Source: Streptomyces corallincola (GTDB lineage: Bacteria; Actinomycetota; Actinomycetes; Streptomycetales; Streptomycetaceae). Taken from it: DNA of 54,810 nucleotides. The position numbers and the translations under genes were made by a program. The notes below the pieces were generated by a model that saw nothing but the letters and a program-made list of their open reading frames with translations, was not told the DNA's origin and made no database searches. How positions within the stretch are numbered: the first letter of the stretch is position 1; every line of letters begins with the position of its first letter. The stretch spans positions 1 through 54,810 of the forward strand of contig NZ_JAHRXF010000043.1 of the NCBI RefSeq assembly GCF_019104725.1, read 5' to 3'. This document shows, in pieces, positions 46,435 through 54,486 of this stretch.

Positions 46435-47214
46435 ATGCCCGAGATCACGACCCCGTACGCGACCGGCACTCCGTGCTGGACCGACCTGATGGCGAAGGAC
46501 CAGCAGGCCGCGCTGGACTTCTACCGCGACCTGCTCGGCTGGCAGGGGCAGGCGGGCCCGGCCGAGTTCGGCGGGTACGCGGTGTGCGAGCTGCGGGGCA
46601 AGGCCGTGGCCGGTATCGGCCCCGCGATGGCGCCCGAGGGGCAGCCGGAGCCGCCGACCGTCTGGACCAGCTACCTGGCCACCACCGACGCCCAGGCCAC
46701 CCAGGACGCGATCGTCGCCGCCGGAGGCACGCTCCTCGTGCCCGTGATGGACGTCGGCGACCTCGGCCGGATGCTCGTCGCCGCCGACCCGCAGGGCGCG
46801 GTGTTCGGCGTCTGGCAGGCCCGCGAGTTCCCCGGCGCGCAGATCGTCAACGAGGCAGGCGCGCTGCTCTGGAACGAGCTGCACACCAGCGACGTCCTGG
46901 CCGCGACCGCCTTCTACGGCGAGGCGTTCGGCATCACCATCGAGGAGATGGAGGGCTCCGAGGCGTACTGGGAGATGAAGGTCGGCGGTCGCACCGTCGG
47001 CGGGGTCACCCAGGTGGACAACGACCCGCCCGGCACCCCCACCCACTGGCTGACCTACTTCGCGGTGGACGACGTCGATTCCGCCGTGGACGCCCTGGTC
47101 AAGCGGAACGGTACGGTCCTCGCCCCGCCGTTCGACATGGTCGCGGGCCGCATGGCCGTCGTCGCGGACCCGCAGGGCGCACCGTTCGCGCTGCTCAAGC
47201 CGCGTCCCATGTAG
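46435..47214 (+). CDS. Two-domain VOC (glyoxalase-like) protein
   Basis: The 259-residue protein has two tandem VOC domains. The first (GTPCWTDLMAKDQQAALDFYRDLLGWQ ... ADPQGAVFGVWQ) and second (ALLWNELHTSDVLAATAFYGEAFGI ... ADPQGAPFALLKP) each show the beta-alpha-beta pattern. It resembles Streptomyces CFP30-like hydroxylases and extradiol-type proteins of unknown reaction. The ribosome site is AGAAGGAG at 46420-46427. Probably monocistronic. Confidence 0.92.
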   Translation: MPEITTPYATGTPCWTDLMAKDQQAALDFYRDLLGWQGQAGPAEFGGYAVCELRGKAVAGIGPAMAPEGQPEPPTVWTSYLATTDAQATQDAIVAAGGTLLVPVMDVGDLGRMLVAADPQGAVFGVWQAREFPGAQIVNEAGALLWNELHTSDVLAATAFYGEAFGITIEEMEGSEAYWEMKVGGRTVGGVTQVDNDPPGTPTHWLTYFAVDDVDSAVDALVKRNGTVLAPPFDMVAGRMAVVADPQGAPFALLKPRPM

Positions 47215-47240
47215 TCGGGTCGCGGGGTGCGGGTGTTCGA

Positions 47241-47279
47241 GGCGTGCTCCGGGGGCGGTTGTCCCGGCCGGGGCACGCC
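47241..47279 (+). terminator. Hairpin after the VOC gene
   Basis: GGCGTGCTCCGG (47241-47252) pairs with CCGGGGCACGCC (47268-47279) with one G-T pair, around a 15-base loop, 27 bases after the stop. Confidence 0.5.
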
Positions 47280-47453
47280 GCCCCTCGCCGTGTCCGTCCC
47301 TCTCCTCCCTCGGAAGAATGAGTTTGCGCCGTCGAGGGATGAGCGCCCGCTCGTTGGAAAGCCTTCCCTCGGCATTCGCCTGCCCTCCGGCCGACCGGCG
47401 GTCCAGCGTACGGAGGTGAGTCGCTGCCGCTTCGACCCCTGAGGAGAAGCTCT

Positions 47454-47990
47454 GTGATCTCGCCCTGTGATCCGTCGAACGCTCCCACCGGGGATGTGGG
47501 AGCGGCGATCATGATGGTCGATTCCCGGCTCAAGACCATCTACCACCGCACGCAGGACATCGACCCCGAGCAGCAGAAACTGCTGGACGAGTACGCCGCC
47601 TCCCTGGCACGCGACGGCCTCGACGGGCTGATCAACGGCGTGTGCACGCTGATCTACATGTTCACCAGATGGCTGCGCATGGCCTGCGAGGACCACGACA
47701 AGGACGTCATCGAGCACGTGGTGCCCACGGTGGTGGCCACGATGCGCATGATGACCAAGACCTACCCTCCCGAGGTCATCCCCACGATGGCGGGAATGAT
47801 GATCGCCGCCGCCACCGATCTCAGCCCCACCCTGTGGCGGGAGCAGTTCGGTGCCTGGACCGAGAAGGAGATGAACCCCCTCGAAGCCACCGCCGTCCTG
47901 CTCGCGGAGCGCATCAACAAGATGACGGAGGACGAGGACTACGCGACCCGGCTCGTCACGGACGCGCTGACCCGTGCGGGAGAGCTGTGA
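47454..47990 (+). CDS. Hypothetical helical protein
   Basis: Not recognised. The 178-residue protein starts at GTG 47454 behind GAGGAGAAG (47441-47449); a second in-frame start at ATG 47512 would remove 19 residues. It is predicted all-helical with a Met-rich middle (MRMMTKTYPPEVIPTMAGMMIAAATDL), a possible amphipathic or weak membrane segment. The end MNPLEATAVLLAERINKMTEDEDYATRL is acidic. No enzyme motif, signal peptide or Cys pair is seen. It lies upstream of a decayed YrdB-like gene and a PLD gene. Confidence 0.75.
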   Translation: MISPCDPSNAPTGDVGAAIMMVDSRLKTIYHRTQDIDPEQQKLLDEYAASLARDGLDGLINGVCTLIYMFTRWLRMACEDHDKDVIEHVVPTVVATMRMMTKTYPPEVIPTMAGMMIAAATDLSPTLWREQFGAWTEKEMNPLEATAVLLAERINKMTEDEDYATRLVTDALTRAGEL

Positions 47991-48124
47991 GCGGCTGAGC
48001 CTCCGGCCACACCGCCACGCACTCGAGTATCGCTGAAGCCGTGCACGTGAAATCGATCAAGTCGCGTGAAGGAAAGGTGTGTTGAGCGCCGGGCTGGCAT
48101 GCTGATGATCGCCGGCGCTTCGAT

Positions 48125-48384
48125 TCGTCACCGGTGACTCCCTCGCCGTCCGCGTCCTCCTGGGCATCGGCACCCCGCTGGTGGCCGTCGTACTCTGGGC
48201 CCTCTTCGCCGCGCCACGGGCCAGGCTGCGACCGGGGCTGCCGCTCGTCCTGCTCGTCAAGGCCGTGGTGCTGGGCGGCGGGGCCGCCGCGCTCTACGGC
48301 ATCGGGGAACAGGCCGCCGGTGTGGTCGTGGCGGTCGTCGTCGTGCTCAATACGACGGTGGCGGAGGTTTTCCGCCGCGGGTAG
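48125..48384 (+). pseudogene. 5'-truncated YrdB/DUF2568-like membrane protein remnant
   Basis: The frame ending at 48384 reads TGDSLAVRVLLGIGTPLVAVVLW, then ALFAAPRARLRPGL, then VKAVVLGGGAAALYGIGEQ. This matches the last two thirds of YrdB-family four-helix membrane proteins. The expected first helix is missing: just upstream the frame meets TGATGA stops at 48101-48106. A neighbouring frame (MLMIAGAS) may hold a displaced piece. A GTG at 48181 could allow a 67-residue product, but it would lack the conserved first half. Probably a remnant. Confidence 0.55.
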
Positions 48385-48447
48385 TCCGCTTCGGACGCCC
48401 GTCCAGGGGCAGTCGCTCTCCAGGAACGGCACCTGGGAGGGCAATCC

Positions 48448-49653
48448 ATGACCATCGTGACCCCGGACACGGAGCAGCGGGACGGGCACACCGACGCGGC
48501 TCGGCGCAAACAGCGGCTCAGACGCCGGCTGGAGAGACTCATCGGCGTCGCGGCGACCGAGGGGAACGAACTCACGCCGCTGCGCAACGGGGACGAGATC
48601 TTTCCCGCGATGCTCACTGCGATCCGGTCGGCCCGGCACACGATCGACATGATGACGTTCGTGTACTGGCGGGGGCAGGTCGCCCGCGACTTCGCCACCG
48701 CGCTCGCCGGGCGGGCCCGGTCGGGTGTCCGCGTACGGCTGCTGCTGGACGGCTTCGGCGCCAAGGAGATCGAGGGCGACCTGCTGACCGAGATGGAGGA
48801 CGCGGGCGTCCAAGTGGCCTGGTTCCGCAAGCCGTTGTATCTGTCGCCGTTCAAGCAGAACCACCGCTGTCACCGCAAGGCCCTCATCATCGACGAGCGC
48901 ACCGCCTTCACCGGTGGTGTGGGTATCGCCGAGGAGTGGTGCGGCGACGCCCGCGGCCCCGGCGAGTGGCGCGACACCCACGTCCAGGTGCGCGGCCCGG
49001 CGCTCGACGGGATCGCGGCGGCCTTCGCGCAGAACTGGGCGGAATGCCATGACGAGTTGTACGACGACCGGGACCGCTTCGTGGAGCACGATCAGCCCGG
49101 CACGTCGATCGTCCAGGTGGTGCGCGGTTCGGCCAGTCTGGGCTGGCAGGACATGCAGACGCTGATGCGGGTTGTTCTCACCTCGGCCGAGGAACGGTTC
49201 CGGCTGGCCACCGCCTACTTCGCGCCGGACACCTACTTCGCCGACCTCCTCTGCGCGACAGCACGGCGCGGGGTGCGGGTCGAGATCCTGCTGCCCGGCC
49301 CCCACACCGACCAGCGCGCCTGCCAGTTGGCCGGTCAGGGCCACTACGCCAAGCTCCTCGACGCGGGCGTCCGCATCCACCAGTACCAGCCGACGATGAT
49401 GCACGCGAAGATCATCACCGTGGACGGCGTCGCCGGACTGATCGGCTCGACCAACTTCAACCGCCGCTCCATGAACCACGACGAAGAGGTCATGCTCGCC
49501 GTCCTGGACGAGGAGTTCACCGCCCGCCTCGACCGTGACTACGACACGGATCTGGAGCGGAGCGTCCTCATGGACGCCGCTCGCTGGCGGCGCCGGGCGG
49601 CGGTCCAGCGCGTACGGGAGACTGCCGTTCTCCCCGTACGGCGCTTCCTGTGA
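48448..49653 (+). CDS. Phospholipase D-family protein, cardiolipin-synthase-like
   Basis: The 401-residue protein starts at ATG 48448 after GGGAGGG. Two HKD motifs are intact: HRKALIIDERTAFTGG (H142, K144, D149) and MHAKIITVDGVAGLIGSTNFNRRS (about residue 318). N-terminal membrane helices found in bacterial cardiolipin synthases are absent, so it is a soluble or peripheral enzyme of the ClsB/PLDc_2 type. It may make cardiolipin from phosphatidylglycerol or hydrolyse phosphodiesters. Neighbours give no metabolic partner. Confidence 0.93.
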   Translation: MTIVTPDTEQRDGHTDAARRKQRLRRRLERLIGVAATEGNELTPLRNGDEIFPAMLTAIRSARHTIDMMTFVYWRGQVARDFATALAGRARSGVRVRLLLDGFGAKEIEGDLLTEMEDAGVQVAWFRKPLYLSPFKQNHRCHRKALIIDERTAFTGGVGIAEEWCGDARGPGEWRDTHVQVRGPALDGIAAAFAQNWAECHDELYDDRDRFVEHDQPGTSIVQVVRGSASLGWQDMQTLMRVVLTSAEERFRLATAYFAPDTYFADLLCATARRGVRVEILLPGPHTDQRACQLAGQGHYAKLLDAGVRIHQYQPTMMHAKIITVDGVAGLIGSTNFNRRSMNHDEEVMLAVLDEEFTARLDRDYDTDLERSVLMDAARWRRRAAVQRVRETAVLPVRRFL

Positions 49654-49849
49654 AGGGACCGGACGGAGTGTGAGGTCCGTCTCTGTTCCGGGGCACGTGT
49701 GAGCAGAAGGTGTGAATCGCGCGGTGGGGGGCATTCGCCGTTAGCCGAGTGACTCGGCGTTCCCAGTGACAAAGGCGCCACTGACGAAGTCTTGGATTCT
49801 CGCCGTGACATCTGTTCACGCGCGAGCTGGTGTTGCATGGAGGACGACC

Positions 49850-50095
49850 ATGTTGCTGCCCGCGGAGAAAGAACTGCGCACGGTTCTCGCCCGGTTCGCC
49901 GAAGCGCGCATCGAGCACGACGTACGCCCCACCGGCCGCACCGGCCGCGCCCTGGAGGACGCCTCGTACACCCTGTGTGTCATGACCGGCAATCAGACCA
50001 TCGAACGGGCTCTGCACGCCGCCGACTTGATGCTTGAGCAGTACTGCGCCGACCGTACGGCGGTGGTGCGCGAGGAGCCGGAACTCGCCGCATAG
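49850..50095 (+). CDS. DUF5133-like small protein
   Basis: The 81-residue protein starts at ATG 49850, five bases after GGAGGA (49839-49844); the longer upstream frame has no support. The sequence MLLPAEKELRTVLARFAEARIEHD and YTLCVMTGNQTIERALHAADLML matches, from memory, the Streptomyces DUF5133 family, which is small, cytosolic and without known function, often beside regulators. A single helix pair is predicted. Confidence 0.75.
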   Translation: MLLPAEKELRTVLARFAEARIEHDVRPTGRTGRALEDASYTLCVMTGNQTIERALHAADLMLEQYCADRTAVVREEPELAA

Positions 50096-50223
50096 CCACA
50101 CAGCGGGAGAGCGTGCGGAAGGACCCCGGGAGGCGGACGACGCCCCTTCCGGGGTCCGTTCGTATGACCCGTGCTCCCGTATGCCCCGCGCTCCGCATGC
50201 CCCGCACTTCGCGTGCCCTGTGC

Positions 50224-50258
50224 CCGCAAGCCGCAAGCCGCAAGCCGCAAGCCGCAAG
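50224..50258. repeat. 7-base tandem repeat CCGCAAG x5
   Basis: Five exact, uninterrupted copies of CCGCAAG, followed by CCG. This is a simple-sequence repeat in the noncoding gap 50096-50360, likely variable in copy number among strains. The gap carries no supported gene. Confidence 0.9.
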
Positions 50259-50283
50259 CCGTCCCCGTGCCATCTGTCGTGCC

Positions 50284-50340
50284 CCGAACACGCCGATGGC
50301 TCCCGCCCGTTGCCGGGGAGGGAGCCATCGGCGTGTTCGG
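50284..50340. terminator. Bidirectional terminator with perfect 21-bp stem
   Basis: The arms 50284-50304 and 50320-50340 are perfect complements of 21 bases with a 15-base loop. The hairpin lies between the plus-strand DUF5133-like gene and the minus-strand GlsB-like gene, 20 bases past the latter's stop. Confidence 0.85.
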
Positions 50341-50360
50341 CCGCGTGGGCCGACGATGTG

Positions 50361-50639
50361 TCAGGCGTGGCGGTGCGAACTCCGGTTGCCCGTGATGAGG
50401 CGGTAGAGCGCCAGCAGGATCAGCGAGCCGACGATCGCCGCGATCCAGGTGGAGAGGTCGAAGAACCCGTCGATGGAATCGACGTGGAAGATCACCTTGC
50501 CGAGCCAGCCGCCCAGCAGACCGCCCGCGATGCCGATGAGCATGGTGATGATGATTCCGCCCGGGTCCTTGCCCGGCATGATCGCCTTGGCGATGGCGCC
50601 GGCCAGCAGACCGATGATGATCCACGCGAGGATGCCCAT
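50361..50639 (-). CDS. GlsB/YeaQ/YmgE-family stress membrane protein
   Basis: The 92-residue protein begins MGILAWIIIGLLAGAIAKAIMPGKDPGGII and has Gly-rich helices (GIAGGLLGGWLG; WIAAIVGSLILLALYRLI), the transglycosylase-associated (PF04226) pattern of three small helices. Such proteins are induced by stress in many bacteria; the mechanism is unknown. It has a GGAG ribosome site before ATG 50639. The start of the downstream plus gene lies 327 bases away. Confidence 0.94.
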   Translation of the reverse strand: MGILAWIIIGLLAGAIAKAIMPGKDPGGIIITMLIGIAGGLLGGWLGKVIFHVDSIDGFFDLSTWIAAIVGSLILLALYRLITGNRSSHRHA

Positions 50640-50966
50640 GTGGCTCTCCGTTCCCTTGTAAAGACGGTGTCAGAAAACCGTGTACGCAGTTCCGGCCCGA
50701 ACAAACGTCTCTGTTTGGAAAAGGGCCGTCGCCCTGCTCCGTCGCCCGTGGCCGTCGCTCGTAGCCGTCACCCGTCCCCAGTCCCCGGCGGCCGGGAAGG
50801 CGTTCGGCGGATGCCCGAGGACCCGTCCCGAGAAATCCTGAGAAATCCGCCGGAACGGTGAACTCCGGCCGGGTCCGCCCTCGTGGTGAGGGAGGTAGGT
50901 CTGCCGTCCGGAGGTTCCGCTTCGCTCGTAGCGGGCCCGCACCACCGGACCAGAAGGAGACCCGTC
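50640..50966. other. 327-base divergent promoter region
   Basis: No gene supported. It contains the 5' flanks of the GlsB-like gene (minus) and the acyl-CoA-dehydrogenase-like gene (plus). The part 50665-50720 is less GC-rich and holds GTTCCGGCCCGAAC (50689-50702), a 4-6-4 inverted repeat. The plus gene is preceded by AGAAGGAGA (50952-50960). Confidence 0.5.
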
Positions 50967-52172
50967 ATGTTTTCCCCTGCCCCGAGCCGAAGGCCGGACC
51001 GTCGGCGGACCGCCGAGGAAGCGCGTCTGCTCGACGCGGCGGAGGGTGTTGTACCGATGCTCGCCGCGTACGCCGAGGAGACCGAGGCGTCGCGCCGCCT
51101 CGCCGAGCCGGTGGCGAAGGCGCTGACCGAGGCCGGTCTCCTTCGGCTGGCCACACCGCGTGTCTTCGGCGGCCACGAGGCGTCCGCGCGGATCGCCACC
51201 GAGATAGGCGCCGTCCTCGCCCACGGCTGCGCATCGGGTTCCTGGGTCACCGGCATCGCCTACGGAGGCGCCCGCTTCGCCGCCCAGTACCCCGAGGAGG
51301 TGCGGCGGAGTATCTGGGAGCACAACCCCGACAGCGTCGTCTGCGGCTCCGTCTCGCCGCAGGGGAACGTGCGGTACACCGACGACGGTGCCGTCATCGG
51401 CGGGCGCTGGGGCTGGGCCTCCGGCATCCGGCACGCCGAATGGGCCCTGCTCGGCCTCCGGGCGCCCGAGGAGGGCACCGGTGACCGGGTCCTGGCGCTG
51501 CTGCCCATCGGTGACATCGATGTCGAGGACTCCTGGTACGTCGCCGGGATGCGCGGCACGGGCAGCGAGACGGCGGTGGCGGACGAGGTGTCCGTCCCGG
51601 CCGAGCGCCTGCTGTCGTACGTCGAGGTGGCCGGTGGCATCGGCCGCCGCAGGTACCCCGGGGAGCCGCGTGTCACCGTGCCGCTCTCCATCAACCTGCC
51701 CCTCGTCGGCACGGCTGTCGGACTGGCCGAAGCCGTGCTCGCGCGGGTCATCGACAGCCTGGCCGGCGGCCGACGGAGGCCGTCCGCGCTGTACGGCCAC
51801 GCGGCGGACGCGGTCGCGCACCAGTTGAACGTCGCGGACGCCGCCATGCTCATCGACACGGCCTGGCTCCATGTCCTGCGCGCGGCCGACGAGTTGGACG
51901 AGCTGTCCCGCGCGGGCGAGCGCCCCGACCTCGCCACGCGGGCCCGGATGCGGCTGGACAGCACCCTCGCCATGCGCTGCGCCCGTGACGCCGTGGACAA
52001 GCTGATGGACACCGCGGGCGCGGGTGGCTTCGCCGACGGGTCGTTCACGCAGCGGGCCTGGCGCGACCTCGAAACCGCCTCCCGGCACGTGTCGTTCAGC
52101 TCCGAGGTCACGCGGGAGATCTACGGCCGCGTCCTGCTGAACCGGCCGGTCCCCGACAGCCCCGTCATCTGA
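50967..52172 (+). CDS. Acyl-CoA dehydrogenase-fold flavin monooxygenase (HsaA/DszC-like)
   Basis: The 401-residue protein starts at ATG 50967 behind AGAAGGAGA. It has the acyl-CoA dehydrogenase fold: GLLRLATPRVFGGHEAS, CASGSWVTGIAYGGARFAAQYP, WGWASGIRHAEWALLG, and a C-terminal helical domain ending SREIYG-like SSEVTREIYGRVLL. The catalytic Glu region of true dehydrogenases is not obvious, and CxGSWV with DTAGAGGFADGSF matches flavin-dependent hydroxylases of the HsaA/DszC type. It precedes an SDR gene by 47 bases, so an aromatic or polyketide tailoring pair is possible. Confidence 0.85.
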   Translation: MFSPAPSRRPDRRRTAEEARLLDAAEGVVPMLAAYAEETEASRRLAEPVAKALTEAGLLRLATPRVFGGHEASARIATEIGAVLAHGCASGSWVTGIAYGGARFAAQYPEEVRRSIWEHNPDSVVCGSVSPQGNVRYTDDGAVIGGRWGWASGIRHAEWALLGLRAPEEGTGDRVLALLPIGDIDVEDSWYVAGMRGTGSETAVADEVSVPAERLLSYVEVAGGIGRRRYPGEPRVTVPLSINLPLVGTAVGLAEAVLARVIDSLAGGRRRPSALYGHAADAVAHQLNVADAAMLIDTAWLHVLRAADELDELSRAGERPDLATRARMRLDSTLAMRCARDAVDKLMDTAGAGGFADGSFTQRAWRDLETASRHVSFSSEVTREIYGRVLLNRPVPDSPVI

Positions 52173-52219
52173 ACCGCCGCACCACCCCTGCACCACGCGA
52201 AAGGCACCACCGCACCACC

Positions 52220-53044
52220 ATGCCGTCCACTCTCGACAACCGCTCCGCCGCGACAGACACAGCCCCCACCGCACCCCCGGACACCCCGCCCGCCCCCACC
52301 GCCGAGCACCCCCGCGTCGCGCTCGTCTCCGGAGCCGCCCGCGGCATCGGTGCCGCCGTCGCCGCCGAACTCCACGCCACCGGCGCCCTGGTGGCCCTCC
52401 TGGACCGGGACGATGAGGGCGTACGGCGTACCGCGTTCGCCCTCGACCCCACCGGACGGACCGCGCTCCCCCTGGCCGCCGACGTCTCCGACACCCCGGC
52501 ACTGCGAGCGGCCGTGGCCCGGGTCACGGAGCACTGGCGGGCACCGGACATCCTGGTCAACAACGCCGCCCTGTCCGTCCCCGCGTCCATCTGGGACGTG
52601 CGGGAGGACGAGTGGGACACCGTCATGGCCGTCAACCTGCGCGGAGTCCTGCAACTGACGCGGCTGTGCGCACCCGCCATGCGCGACCGGGGATGGGGCC
52701 GCGTGGTCAACGTGACCTCGCTCGCGGGCCAGCAGGGCGGACGGCTCATGGGGCCGCACTACTCGGCCTCCAAGGCCGGAATCCTCGTACTGACCAAGAT
52801 CTTCGCCCGCGAGCTGGCCGGGCACGGGGTGACCGTCAACGCCGTCGCCCCCGCCGTGATCGAGACGCCGGTGATGGACGGACTCGGCGCCGAGGAGCGT
52901 GCCGCCATGTCGCGCGCGATCCCGGTCGGACGGCTCGGGCAGCCCGCGGAAGTGGCGGCGCTCGCCGCCTACCTGGCCTCGGACGCCGCCGGTTACGTCA
53001 CCGGGGCCACCTTCGACATCAACGGCGGCTCGTTCATGCGCTGA
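52220..53044 (+). CDS. Short-chain dehydrogenase/reductase
   Basis: The 274-residue SDR starts at ATG 52220. A 30-residue Pro/Ala leader precedes VALVSGAARGIGAAVA (NAD(P) binding TGxxxGxG variant SGAARGIG). NNAALSV, catalytic Ser in VVNVTSLAG, and YSASKAG (Tyr181, Lys185) follow, ending with PVGRLGQPAEVAALAAYLAS and VTGATFDINGG. It is a classical SDR of the FabG-like group; the ADV motif (LAADVSD) is present. It follows the flavin enzyme and precedes a GNAT-like gene. Confidence 0.94.
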   Translation: MPSTLDNRSAATDTAPTAPPDTPPAPTAEHPRVALVSGAARGIGAAVAAELHATGALVALLDRDDEGVRRTAFALDPTGRTALPLAADVSDTPALRAAVARVTEHWRAPDILVNNAALSVPASIWDVREDEWDTVMAVNLRGVLQLTRLCAPAMRDRGWGRVVNVTSLAGQQGGRLMGPHYSASKAGILVLTKIFARELAGHGVTVNAVAPAVIETPVMDGLGAEERAAMSRAIPVGRLGQPAEVAALAAYLASDAAGYVTGATFDINGGSFMR

Positions 53045-53099
53045 GCGCGTGGCCCCGCCCGCGTCTCGTACGGGAACGCCTGCTCCGGAGTAGTACGAC

Positions 53100-53750
53100 A
53101 TGATCATCGACACCCCCCGCACGTCCCTGGAGTGGAGAGGAGACCCCGAGGAGTTCCACCGGCTGCACGCCCCCGAACTGGCCCGGATCGGAGCGGACGC
53201 CTTCGGCCGTTCGGTCGAGGTGATGGCGGAAGAGGTGGAGAAACGTTTCGGTAGATCCTTCGCCGCGCAGATCATCCACGCCGACGGCCGTATCGCGGGA
53301 TTCTGTCTCTACGACCGGATACCGGGCGACAGCGGCCTGTGGTCCATCGAGGGCCGCGCCACGCTCACGGCGTACCAGGGGATGGGGCTCGGGGCGCTCG
53401 CTCTCGCCCGTTTTCTGGAGGTGACCGGCGCGGAGACCGTGGTGTCGGTGACCCGCAACCCCGCGGTCTGCCGTCTCATGGCCCGCCGCTTCACTGTCTG
53501 CCTGCCCGACCTCGATCCGGCGGCGGCCGATCCGCTCCGGCCGCTGGAGCACAGTGCCGTGCGGGATGCGGTGAAACGTTACGCCGACCATCTGGACGCC
53601 GCCGACAACCCGCTGCCCTTCCTGGAGAACCGTTACCCCGGCGGCCTGTACGGCGCCGCCGACCCCGGCAGGGCCATGCCCTTCCCCGAACTCGCCGGGC
53701 ACCCGGCGAACGGGATGATCACGGTGGGCACAAACCGGCCGGACGTGTGA
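53100..53750 (+). CDS. GNAT-like hypothetical protein
   Basis: The 216-residue protein starts at ATG 53100 after CCGGAG. The middle part has the GNAT-like sequence ADGRIAGFCLYDR, RATLTAYQGMGLGALAL (acetyl-CoA loop-like QGMGLG), then TVVSVTRNPAVCRLMARRF. A possible acetyl- or acyltransferase; the substrate is unknown. The C-terminal 60 residues (RYPGGLYG, MITVGTNRPDV) are unusual for GNATs. It is 55 bases after the SDR gene and may be in the same transcript. Confidence 0.7.
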   Translation: MIIDTPRTSLEWRGDPEEFHRLHAPELARIGADAFGRSVEVMAEEVEKRFGRSFAAQIIHADGRIAGFCLYDRIPGDSGLWSIEGRATLTAYQGMGLGALALARFLEVTGAETVVSVTRNPAVCRLMARRFTVCLPDLDPAAADPLRPLEHSAVRDAVKRYADHLDAADNPLPFLENRYPGGLYGAADPGRAMPFPELAGHPANGMITVGTNRPDV

Positions 53751-53806
53751 GCCCCACGGCTGCCGCGAGGGCCCGCCCCGGCCGCCGTACGGGTGGGGAA
53801 ACGGCG

Positions 53807-53849
53807 AGCGCGTGGCTCCCGGAACCGAGGGTTCCGGGAGCCACGCGCT
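53807..53849. terminator. Bidirectional terminator with 20-bp stem
   Basis: Perfect 20-base arms (53807-53826 and 53830-53849) with a GAG loop, between the GNAT-like gene and the minus-strand cold-shock gene. Confidence 0.9.
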
Positions 53850-53864
53850 GTGGTTCGGCCGGGA

Positions 53865-54071
53865 TCAGGCGACGACCGTGATGTTCTCGGCCTGCGGGCC
53901 CTTCTGGCCCTGCGTGACGTCGAACGTGACGGACTGGCCCTCCTGGAGCTCACGGAAGCCGGAGGAGTTGATGTTGGAGTAGTGCGCGAAGACGTCCGGA
54001 CCGCCGCCGTCCTGCTGAATGAAACCGAAGCCCTTCTCGGCGTTGAACCACTTCACGGTACCGCTGGCCAT
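53865..54071 (-). CDS. Cold-shock protein (CspA family)
   Basis: The 68-residue RNA chaperone has the OB-fold RNP motifs KGFGFI and DVFAHYS, start MASGTVKWFNAEKG and end GPQAENITVV. It differs from Streptomyces CspA consensus only slightly. It binds single-stranded RNA and limits secondary structure. No long leader could be proven, but the 415 bases upstream lack genes and contain a hairpin at 54145-54172, as expected for a regulated 5' UTR. Confidence 0.96.
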   Translation of the reverse strand: MASGTVKWFNAEKGFGFIQQDGGGPDVFAHYSNINSSGFRELQEGQSVTFDVTQGQKGPQAENITVVA

Positions 54072-54486
54072 GCCATTGCCTCTCGGTCGTTCACGGGCCG
54101 CACTGTGCCGCCCGTGAATTGCTCTGCGCCGCGACCCACAGCATGGCGCCCGCACCTGATGATGCGGGCGCCCTGCCGAACCACGACTTCTGCGGCGTGA
54201 CGCTACACGGCGCAGTCAATCGAGGCCAGCGCACAACGAGTTCCGGTGGCGCGGTGTCGAGAATCGGGCTCCGCCCGACGGACCGCGCGCCCGGCCCGGA
54301 GATCGCCGCGCACCCCGTGTCCGAGCTCGCTGTACGCCGTATATCTGCTACGGAGAGTGAGAGTGGGCGGTCTCGCGGGCGGGTCGGGACAGATCGTCTC
54401 GCGTTCCTGGATCAACCCATTTAGCCTGTTTTGAGGTGTCGCCGTGCCGGGCGGCACCTTTCCCGGACCGGTGAAGGGTGAAAGCC
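54072..54486. other. 415-base divergent intergenic region with leader hairpin
   Basis: No gene supported. GGCGCCCGCA (54145-54154) pairs with TGCGGGCGCC (54163-54172) around an 8-base loop, in the likely 5' UTR of the cold-shock gene. A lower-GC segment lies at 54390-54440 (CAACCCATTTAGCCTGTTTTGAGG), probably promoter DNA for one or both genes. Confidence 0.5.
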
